Positions 56,384 to 64,000 of a stretch of DNA of 64,000 nucleotides are shown here, piece by piece (positions within the stretch are counted from its first letter, which is position 1; each line of letters opens with the position of its first letter). Under the pieces are notes generated by a model. It did not search any database and was not told where the DNA came from. It saw only the letters and a list, made by a program, of their open reading frames with translations. Source of the stretch: Mesorhizobium sp. (GTDB taxonomy: Bacteria > Pseudomonadota > Alphaproteobacteria > Rhizobiales > Rhizobiaceae); NCBI RefSeq assembly GCF_023954305.1, contig NZ_JAMLIG010000001.1:1984001-2048000 (forward strand). The letters run 5' to 3'. A program made the position numbers and the translations under genes.

Positions 56384-56910
56384 CTACCGAACCTCGACAG
56401 AGTATGAACACCCGGCCAGGACCTGGCCGGGGTGGCTCTCGACGGTGGCGACATTGAGGGAAACGCGGGTAGCCACTTCGGCTCCGCCATCCGTCTCGAC
56501 GACTTCGGAAACGACCCGTTCGCCCAGGTACTTTTCGGGCGTGTCGACGACGGGCGTTACGGAAAGCTTACGCGCGATATCTCGCGGGTCCGCATCCTCG
56601 ATTACCGCCATCGGCCCTGTCGCCGTCAATGCGACCGTCGAAACCTCCCGGTCGAAGACGTATATGGGCGCCGGCAAGCGGAACTCGCGCAGGAACGGAT
56701 TGCCGCCGCCTGTCTCTGTCCAACCCAATGCTTCGAACACCGCCGGGTCCATCGCGGCCTCCATGGCGAAGCCGTTGTAATCCCTCGCGGCGGCATCGCA
56801 TGCGAAGAATCGGGCGATGTCGACCGTGGAAACGTCCTTGTCCTGCGCGAAGGACTGGGCCGCGAGTGCCGCCCAGACCAAACCGCCGCAAGCGATACGC
56901 CGCGCCTCGA

Positions 56911-56914
<4 letters not shown>
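56384..56914 (-). CDS. Secreted protein of unknown function, TTG start coupled to argG
   Basis: 176 aa. TTG overlapping the argG stop (TTGA) starts a signal peptide ending QSFAQ. No family recognised. One Cys near the middle and one near the C terminus (AGCSYSVEVR). Co-transcription with argG is likely from the overlap; a functional link is not evident. Confidence 0.65.
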
Positions 56915-58137
<1,223 letters not shown>

Positions 58138-58351
58138 TGCCGGTCCTGTCAGATGCGCTGGCGCCGCGGGAAAAGCCCGCGTTTCGCGCGTCCTTTTAGC
58201 AGGAAAGCCGAGGTCGGCAAGCCGTGCCGCCGCCAAGTATCTCGCGCCGGCGTGATTTGCTTTTGCCGGCTGCCGGCTCTCGAATACATTCGCTTTTGAT
58301 TCGTGCTGCAATCCGCGATTGCACCTACATGCCGTGAGAGGGTGGAGTTTG

Positions 58352-59296
58352 ATGCAAAGACACGCCGCCGCGGGGCTCGCCGGTTTCCTCCTGCGCAAAC
58401 GGCTCGGTGCTGCCGTGCTTGCGGCTGCCTGCGGCTGGCCGTCGCTTGCGCTTGCCGCGGACCGCTGGGAGCCGGTCGCCGGCGAGGCCGCGATTGCGCT
58501 TCCCGATCCGCTTCAGGCGAAGGGCATCGCCGGCGCCTCGCTTCGCTGTGCCGAGCAGAGATGGTCGCTCGCGCTGACGCTTGCCCCGGACGCCACCGCC
58601 CAGCCGGGGGAGATGGACGCGAAGCTCTTCGTCGGCGCCCAGCTGTTCGAAGCCGTCGCGAAGGCCGAGAATGGCGGGCTTTCCGTTCCCGTCGCCGGTC
58701 TTGCGATCGCGCCGATGAAGGCGGGTACGCGGGCGAAGATCACGATCGAGGGCACGGAGCCGGCGCTCGAGGCTGTATTCCCGCTGCGCGGGTCGAAGGT
58801 CGCGATCGAGGCGGCGGAACCGTTCTGCTCGAAGCGGGACATGTCCGGCTACGAGCGCATCGGGCTCACGCCCTACAGTTCCTATCTGCTGGAGGCCAAA
58901 GAGCTTCGCAAGGACGAGATCCGGCTGTTCAGGCAGGCGACATCATCCGAGCCGGTCGTGTCCGCGGCCAAGTCGGTAATGCCGGATGGGCGCAGCCTGC
59001 TGTTCGTCGAACTGTGCGGCTCGGCCTGGTATTACGGTGCGTCGGGCTGCAACGCCGCCGTCTTTGCCCGCCTCTCCGATACCGCGGAATGGATCCAGGT
59101 CTACGATGCGGAAGGCGCCGAGCTCTATCTCGACAACAACACGCTGGTCGACGGATGGCCGAACCTCATAGCCCTGCCCAAGAAGGGCGGCGGCGACGAG
59201 GTGCTATGGGCCTGGGGCGGCGACAGCTACGCGGTCTTCGAAGGCAATGCCGTGGCGACCGGCCCGAAAGACCCTTCCGCTCTGGACGAGCAATAG
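58352..59296 (+). CDS. Secreted protein of unknown function
   Basis: 314 aa. Signal peptide to about residue 36 (ALAAD). No family recognised. Four cysteines (RCAEQ, PFCSK, ELCGS, SGCNA). GGAG before the ATG. Divergent from argG across a 214-bp gap in which I see nothing beyond promoters. Similar proteins occur in rhizobia to my recollection, with no known role. Confidence 0.7.
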   Translation: MQRHAAAGLAGFLLRKRLGAAVLAAACGWPSLALAADRWEPVAGEAAIALPDPLQAKGIAGASLRCAEQRWSLALTLAPDATAQPGEMDAKLFVGAQLFEAVAKAENGGLSVPVAGLAIAPMKAGTRAKITIEGTEPALEAVFPLRGSKVAIEAAEPFCSKRDMSGYERIGLTPYSSYLLEAKELRKDEIRLFRQATSSEPVVSAAKSVMPDGRSLLFVELCGSAWYYGASGCNAAVFARLSDTAEWIQVYDAEGAELYLDNNTLVDGWPNLIALPKKGGGDEVLWAWGGDSYAVFEGNAVATGPKDPSALDEQ

Positions 59297-59301
59297 GAAG
59301 C

Positions 59302-59472
59302 TCAGCCCCGGCGGCGAAAGAGCTGGCTCCAGCCATCGTAGAGGACCAGCGCGACCGTGATCGCTATCACCACGGTCAGGTCGACCCTGCCGACCTTGAC
59401 GGCGACGATGCCGACGAAGGCGAGGAAAGCGGCAAAGGCCAGAAAGGCCATGACCCGATCGAGTGTCGTCAT
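59302..59472 (-). CDS. 56-aa membrane protein at the end of the TRAP operon
   Basis: Two hydrophobic segments (about residues 8-24 and 33-46) and an Arg-rich C terminus (FRRRG). 53 nt after the dctM-type stop on the same strand, 5 bp from the convergent secreted-protein gene. No family recognised. Small size and position suggest an accessory to the transporter, but this is inference. Confidence 0.6.
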   Translation of the reverse strand: MTTLDRVMAFLAFAAFLAFVGIVAVKVGRVDLTVVIAITVALVLYDGWSQLFRRRG

Positions 59473-59525
59473 CTCACAACCTCAGCGTCGCCAATCCGAA
59501 ACGCCTTCCTCATCGCAAGGCTCCC

Positions 59526-60947
59526 CTATCGTCCGTAAATCATCTGGGGCAGTCCGTAGACCAGCTGCGGGAAGATGTAGACCAGCGCCATCGAGACGAA
59601 AACCATGCCCACATAAGGAAGCGAGCCGGCGAAGATCTGGGTGAGCCGGATATGCGGCGGCGCGATGCCCTTCAGGTAGTAGGCCGACATTGCCATCGGC
59701 GGGGTGAGGAACGAGGTCTGAAGGTTCAGCGCGATCAGGATGCCGAAGAACAACGGGTCGACGCCGAACAGCGGCAGCAGCGGCAGGAAGATCGGCACGA
59801 AAATGATGATGATCTCCGACCATTCCAGAGGCCAGCCGAGCAGGAAGATGATGAGCTGGGCGAGCAGCAGAAACTGCAGCGGGGTCATGTCTAGCCCGAC
59901 CACGAACTCGCGTACCACCTCTTCGCCGCCAAGATAGGAAAAGACCGAGGCGAAAGTCCACGAGCCGACGAACAGCCAGCAGACCATCGCTGTGGTCCGG
60001 ACCGAGAGGTAGACCGATTCCTGCAGCCGTTTCCACGTCAGCGCCCGGTAGGCGACGGCTAGGATCAGGCCGCCGAGTGCGCCGACCGCGGCGGCCTCGG
60101 ACGGCGTGGCGAAGCCGAACAGGATTGCCCCGAGGACCGCGAGGATGAGGACCGCCAGCGGGAAGAACGACGTCAGCAGCATCCAGGCGAGCTGCCCGCG
60201 GCTGACCTCGTCTTCCTGGCGGACTTCCGCCTTCGGGGCAAGCGATGGATTGAGGATCGCGCGGACGATAATGTAGACGAGGTAGAGGCCGGCCAGCATG
60301 AAGCCGGGGATGAGCGCGCCGGCATAGAGGCGCACGATCGACGTGCCGGATGCCGCTGCATAGACGATGAGCATGATCGAGGGCGGGATGAGGATGCCGA
60401 GCGTGCCACCGGCGCAGATGACACCGGTGGCGAAACGCTCCTCATAACGCGCCTTGAGCATGGCCGGCAGCGCCAGCAAGCCCATCAACGTCACCACCGC
60501 GCCGACGATGCCGGTGGCGGTGGCGAAGAGCGCGCAAGTGATCAGCGCGGCCACGGCCATCGAGCCAGGCAGTCGGCGCGCCGCGATCGCCAGGGTTACG
60601 AACAGGCGGTCGACGATGTTGGCGCGCTCGATGACGTAGCCCATGAACAGGAAGAGCGGGATGGCGGTAAGCACATCGTTGGCCATGACCGAGTAGGTCT
60701 GGTTGACGAAGAGATCGAAGATGCGGTTGTTCAGGAAGCCGGAAACCCAGGTTTCGGTGACCGTCCAGGAATCGGCACCTTGCTCGATAGCGCGATCGTA
60801 GGAGCGCCACATGCGGCCGGCGTCGTAGTAGGCGTAGTAGCCGAAGCCGATGCCCATCGCCATCAACGTGAAGGCGATCGGGAAACCGAGCATGATGATG
60901 AAGATGAAGAGCCCCAGCATCAGGATGGCGACTTGAGGATCGGTCAT
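59526..60947 (-). CDS. TRAP transporter large permease (DctM-like)
   Basis: 473 aa, about 12 hydrophobic segments. DctM family with GFPIAFTLMAMGIGFGYYAY, ERANIVDRLFVTLAIAARRLPG, ATATGIVGAVVTLMGLLALP and GTLGILIPPSIMLIVYA. The start overlaps the small-permease stop by 4 nt. Imports a solute with sodium or proton gradient; solute set by the receptor. Confidence 0.92.
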   Translation of the reverse strand: MTDPQVAILMLGLFIFIIMLGFPIAFTLMAMGIGFGYYAYYDAGRMWRSYDRAIEQGADSWTVTETWVSGFLNNRIFDLFVNQTYSVMANDVLTAIPLFLFMGYVIERANIVDRLFVTLAIAARRLPGSMAVAALITCALFATATGIVGAVVTLMGLLALPAMLKARYEERFATGVICAGGTLGILIPPSIMLIVYAAASGTSIVRLYAGALIPGFMLAGLYLVYIIVRAILNPSLAPKAEVRQEDEVSRGQLAWMLLTSFFPLAVLILAVLGAILFGFATPSEAAAVGALGGLILAVAYRALTWKRLQESVYLSVRTTAMVCWLFVGSWTFASVFSYLGGEEVVREFVVGLDMTPLQFLLLAQLIIFLLGWPLEWSEIIIIFVPIFLPLLPLFGVDPLFFGILIALNLQTSFLTPPMAMSAYYLKGIAPPHIRLTQIFAGSLPYVGMVFVSMALVYIFPQLVYGLPQMIYGR

Positions 60948-61579
60948 CGCCGTTTGTCTCCATCGAGAGTGGATTGAGGCTCGACCACGTCGATCGCCTC
61001 AGCCGAATGCGGCAAGGCCGCGCTTCCCTGCTCCAGGAGGATCTTTTCCATTTCCTCCACGTCGGCCTCGGGTTTCGGCCACGCATTGTCGCGCATGGCG
61101 ATGACGCAGCGGAAAACCTGGGCGATGCCCTGGAAGACGAGCAGGATGCCGGCAGCGACGATCACCGTCTTGAACTGGTAGATCGGGATGCCGGCCGGGC
61201 TGTTTGAGCTGACCTCGAGATAGGTCCAGGAGCGGGAAGCATATTTCCACCCCGAGAAGACGAGCGCCAGGACGCCCGGGAAAAAGAACAGGAAGTAGAG
61301 CACGAACTCGACCCGTGCCTGGGTGCGCGGCGACCAGAGCCGGTAGATGAAATCGCCGCGGACGTGGCCCTCGCGCGACAGGGTGTAAGCGCCTGCCATC
61401 ATGAACATCGTGCCGTACATCATGTAGCCGACATCGAAGGCCCAGGGCGTCGGTGCACGAAAGAAATAGCGGACGACGACCTCATAGCCGATGCCCAGGG
61501 TCATGAGCACGACACACCAGGCGAACACCTTGCCGAACCACGCCGACAGCTTGTCGGCAAAGCGGATATAGCTTTCCAT
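60944..61579 (-). CDS. TRAP transporter small permease (DctQ-like)
   Basis: 211 aa, four hydrophobic segments. YEVVVRYFFRAPTPWAFDV is the DctQ signature. C-terminal 40 residues are acidic and polar. Start at MESYIRF; four residues upstream are optional. Lies between receptor and large permease as usual. Confidence 0.9.
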   Translation of the reverse strand: MESYIRFADKLSAWFGKVFAWCVVLMTLGIGYEVVVRYFFRAPTPWAFDVGYMMYGTMFMMAGAYTLSREGHVRGDFIYRLWSPRTQARVEFVLYFLFFFPGVLALVFSGWKYASRSWTYLEVSSNSPAGIPIYQFKTVIVAAGILLVFQGIAQVFRCVIAMRDNAWPKPEADVEEMEKILLEQGSAALPHSAEAIDVVEPQSTLDGDKRR

Positions 61580-61612
61580 GCTGACGCCCAATTCTCGCTC
61601 GGGTCACAGAAC

Positions 61613-61649
61613 GGGCCGGCAGGACGATACGTCCGTCTCGCCGGCCCGC
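61613..61649 (-). promoter_or_regulatory. Hairpin between TRAP receptor and permease genes
   Basis: CGGGCCGGC/GCCGGCCCG outer stem with an inner GGACG-ATA-CGTCC stem. No T run. Such hairpins after receptor genes commonly let the receptor be made in excess over the permeases. Confidence 0.45.
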
Positions 61650-61674
61650 AATCGTGGGCTTCGATCCGCCGCGA

Positions 61675-62787
61675 TCAGAGCTTGCCCGGGAAGTAGTGCT
61701 GGTAGGCGAGCTTATAGTCGGGCGAGGCGAGAAGCGTGAAGTAGACCACCCGTTCGCAGAAGGCCTTCTGGCTCTCGACCACCTTCTTGAAATAGGCGTC
61801 TGCCTCGAGTGCGGGCATGATCTTGTCCCAGGCGTCGAGCTGCGCGGCGAGAACGGAGTCCGGCGTGCGCTTGACGTTGACGCCGTTTTCCTTGGCAAGC
61901 TTCTGCAGGTCGGCCGAATACTGGTCCATCGCCAGCGAGTAGTTGGCGAGGTGGGCCGCCTCGACGCCGTGTTTCAGGATCGCCTGCAGGTCGGGCTCGA
62001 GATCGTCGAACGTGTCCTTGTTGAAGATGTATTCGAAGGATTCCGAGGCCTGGTGGTAGGAGGCCAGCATGTAGTTCTTGGCGACGTCCTGCGCGCCGAA
62101 ACGCATGTCTGAGGTCGGGTTGTTGAACTCGAACCCGTCGATGACGCCGCGCTCCATCGCCGGCACGATCTCGCCGCCGGGCAGCTGCGCGACCGACGCG
62201 CCCATCGCCTGGAACAGGTCGGCCGCCAGGCCCACGGTGCGGTATTTCAGCCCCTGGAGCTGGGAGGCATCGGTGATCTCGCTCTTGAACCAGCCGAGCG
62301 GCTGGGCCGGCATGCCCGTGCCCAGGAAGCCGACGATGTTGAGGCCGAGGACCTGCTGCGTCAGCTCGTTGTAGAGCGCCTCGCCGCCGCCCTTGTAGAA
62401 CCAGGCGAGCATCTGGTTGGCGTCGCCGCCGAACACCGGGCCGGTGCCGAACAGGGACGCGGCCTTGTTCTTGCCATACCAGTAGACCGGGACGGTGTGG
62501 GCGGCATCGATCGTGCCGTCATGACAGGCGTCCTGCACCTGGAAAGCGCCGACGACGGCGCCGGCCGGCAGGAGGTCGATCTTGAGGCGACCGCCGGACA
62601 TGGCTTCGACCCGCTCCTTGTACTGGCCGGCCATCTCCTGGAAGACGTCGGATGCCGGCCAGGACGACTGCATCTTCAGGGTCTTGGGGGCCTGCGCCAG
62701 CACCGCGGGGGCCGCGAGCGTACCGACCGCGGCAGTTGCCACTCCCGTGCCGGCAAGAAACCGGCGGCGCGAGAATTCCTTTCTCAT
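61675..62787 (-). CDS. TRAP transporter substrate-binding protein (TakP/DctP-like)
   Basis: 370 aa. Twin-arginine signal SRRRFLAG at residues 6-13. Binding-protein body with LKYRTVGLAADLFQAMG, LPGGEIVPAMERGVIDGFEFNN (ligand Arg/Glu region) and SDMRFGAQDVAKNYMLASYHQASE, close to TakP, which binds 2-oxoacids. Start at the second ATG with GGAGG 8 nt before it; the first ATG is too close. Ligand (a keto acid or hydroxy acid) is inferred from resemblance. Confidence 0.9.
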   Translation of the reverse strand: MRKEFSRRRFLAGTGVATAAVGTLAAPAVLAQAPKTLKMQSSWPASDVFQEMAGQYKERVEAMSGGRLKIDLLPAGAVVGAFQVQDACHDGTIDAAHTVPVYWYGKNKAASLFGTGPVFGGDANQMLAWFYKGGGEALYNELTQQVLGLNIVGFLGTGMPAQPLGWFKSEITDASQLQGLKYRTVGLAADLFQAMGASVAQLPGGEIVPAMERGVIDGFEFNNPTSDMRFGAQDVAKNYMLASYHQASESFEYIFNKDTFDDLEPDLQAILKHGVEAAHLANYSLAMDQYSADLQKLAKENGVNVKRTPDSVLAAQLDAWDKIMPALEADAYFKKVVESQKAFCERVVYFTLLASPDYKLAYQHYFPGKL

Positions 62788-63032
62788 GTTCATTCCTCCC
62801 GTTTGTTTTTCTTAGCCCAATCGGCTTTGTGCGTAGGAAGAATATGGCAATTGTGATGTGTTGCAAGCGTTTGTAGGCGAATTGGATACAAGGCGGATCG
62901 TATGCGTGATTGGTGCATTGCACGCGTTTGATTGTGCGCTGCAATATCTAGGTGCGCCCAATATTTGCGGAGGGCGCTTCCGCGGCCGCGGCCGATGGTT
63001 TAGGCCTGGGCAGCCTCAAACCGGGACCGCCA
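62788..63032. promoter_or_regulatory. Divergent promoter region of TRAP operon and LysE gene
   Basis: TTGCAAGCGTTTG at 62861-62873 and TTGCACGCGTTTG at 62918-62930 are direct repeats with one mismatch, 57 bp apart. TTGGATACAA at 62882-62891 is one base from the palindrome TTGTATACAA used by some GntR-family repressors, and GTGCATTGCAC at 62913-62923 is a perfect inverted repeat. Candidate operators; no regulator gene is next to them. Confidence 0.35.
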
Positions 63033-63680
63033 ATGTTTTCCCCCTTCATTCCCGATGCCACCATCCTCGCCCAGTTCGCCGTGGCTACGGTGATTATCGC
63101 AATCACGCCGGGCCCCGACATGACGCTGTTCGTCGGGCGAGCGTTGTCCGAGGGGCGCGCGGCGGGATTGGCCTGCATGGCGGGGGCACTGACCGGCTGC
63201 CTGATCCACACGACGATGGTCGCCTTCGGGCTGTCGGCGCTGATCGTCGCGTCGCCGCAGGCCTTCCTGGTGCTTAAGGTCTTCGGCGCGGGCTATCTCG
63301 TCTGGCTGGCCTGGCAGGCGATCCGGAAGGGCTCGGCATTCTCGCCGGAGAAGAAGGCCGGACCGCAGCACTCGCTCGTACAGAACTGGGCGACGGGCAT
63401 CGGCATCAACCTGCTCAATCCGAAGATCATCCTGTTCTTCATGACATTCCTGCCGCAGTTCGTGTCGGTGGACGACCCCCACGCCGCGGCGAAGCTCTTC
63501 TTCCTCGGCTTCATGTTCATCGCGGTGTCGCTGCCGGTCACCGTGCCGATGGTGCTGGCGGCGGACGGGTTCTCAGGCCTTTTGAGGAAGAGCCCGCGCG
63601 CGACCCGGGCGATCGACTATCTGTTCGCCGGGGTATTCTCCGCCTTTGCGCTCAAGATCCTGACCGCGCAGGCACGGTAG
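63033..63680 (+). CDS. LysE/RhtB-family amino acid exporter
   Basis: 215 aa, six hydrophobic segments. TVIIAITPGPDMTLFVGRALSEGRAAGL near the N terminus is the LysE/RhtB signature, then GAGYLVWLAWQAIRKG and NLLNPKIILFFMTFLPQF. Start at MFSPFIPDAT; the longer frame adds 27 non-family residues. Substrate amino acid not known. Confidence 0.9.
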   Translation: MFSPFIPDATILAQFAVATVIIAITPGPDMTLFVGRALSEGRAAGLACMAGALTGCLIHTTMVAFGLSALIVASPQAFLVLKVFGAGYLVWLAWQAIRKGSAFSPEKKAGPQHSLVQNWATGIGINLLNPKIILFFMTFLPQFVSVDDPHAAAKLFFLGFMFIAVSLPVTVPMVLAADGFSGLLRKSPRATRAIDYLFAGVFSAFALKILTAQAR

Positions 63681-64000
63681 CGACGGTCTTCCAGCCGCCG
63701 GCCAGCCGCCCGGCCACTGCCCAGTAGGCGATGCCGCCGACCATGCCGGTACAGACCAGCGCCGCCAGAACATAGGGATCGGCGAGAAACGGCTCGTCGG
63801 GCAGGGCTGTTTCCGGCCCGGGGGCAAGCGAGGAAGGTGTCCACGTCCAGAACAGCCCGATCACGCAGGCGCCGACGATGCCTCCGCCGATCGCGTAGAA
63901 AGGCCAGTCCCGTGCGCCGACGATTTCGCCGAGGCCGACGAGAATTGCGGAGGGAAGGAAGGCGAAATAGGAAATGAACAAGGCGACGATCGGAACGGTC
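63652..64000 (-). CDS. Membrane protein, 5' end outside the window
   Basis: Visible part has three hydrophobic segments and no family I can name. The frame stays open to the right edge with hydrophobic residues (TVPIVALFISYFAF), so the real start lies beyond the window. Its 3' end overlaps the LysE gene by 29 bp. Confidence 0.65.
   Translation of the reverse strand, partial: TVPIVALFISYFAFLPSAILVGLGEIVGARDWPFYAIGGGIVGACVIGLFWTWTPSSLAPGPETALPDEPFLADPYVLAALVCTGMVGGIAYWAVAGRLAGGWKTVATVPARSGS

Overview
The window is GC-rich alphaproteobacterial chromosome. Gene content and order point to the Hyphomicrobiales (Rhizobiales), most likely a Mesorhizobium-like member of the Phyllobacteriaceae. The pointers are the hemE-rho-mnmE-mnmG-rsmG-parA-parB-holA block, a rhizobial-type glycerol ABC transporter operon (glpD-STPQ-UV), the imuA-imuB-dnaE2 mutasome, DUF982, DUF1737 and DUF1236 proteins, and GANTC (CcrM) clustering. 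Genus assignment is inference from protein recognition; no database search was made.

Region 1 (1-15.3 kb) is the presumed replication-origin neighbourhood. On the left, a minus-strand block runs mltA (partial) and a Tim44-like gene, then dnaQ, coaE, aroE, maf and a PPDK-regulator gene, with fxsA and secB on the plus strand between them. The 385-bp gap between the PPDK-regulator gene and hemE is the position of the mapped origin in Caulobacter and Sinorhizobium. It carries DnaA-box-like 9-mers, an AT-rich patch and five GANTC sites, four of them within 30 bp. Rightward from it run hemE-hemJ, rho, mnmE, mnmG-rsmG, parA-parB. Three parS sequences (one perfect, two with one mismatch) lie in and around mnmE/mnmG/rsmG, next to the genes for the proteins expected to act on them.

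Region 2 (15.3-21.5 kb): holA, then an RND efflux pair with a DUF2892 membrane protein, divergent from an ArsR-family regulator that has the two cysteines expected of a persulfide sensor (SqrR/BigR type). An inverted repeat lies between them. The lptE/leuS genes I would expect next to holA are absent.

Region 3 (21.6-29.9 kb): a seven-gene glycerol uptake and oxidation operon on the minus strand. Two things stand out: complementary defects in the two ATPases, and a palindromic repeat between glpQ and glpU that forms a reading frame coupled at both ends. A tRNA-Gly(GCC) gene follows.

Region 4 (30-40.5 kb): a ProXp-type deacylase, a CnoX-like thioredoxin-TPR protein, a LON-domain protein and a Trm112-type protein. 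Then comes the SOS mutasome imuA-imuB-dnaE2 with a LexA box, a zincin metallopeptidase, a glycosyltransferase and a DUF1737 gene that appears to start with CTG.

Region 5 (40.5-64 kb): metabolic and housekeeping genes. These are a CitE-like lyase, an FAD oxidoreductase, leuD, leuB, an alpha/beta hydrolase, asd, an HAD hydrolase, rpsP, chorismate mutase, a GNAT protein, ffh and argG. Several secreted or membrane proteins of unknown function lie among them. A TRAP transporter operon, a LysE exporter and a membrane protein cut by the right edge close the window. Two DUF982 genes and an 80-bp REP/MITE-like inverted repeat are scattered here.

No CRISPR array, prophage, transposase gene or rRNA was seen. 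Most of the window is ordinary conserved chromosome.
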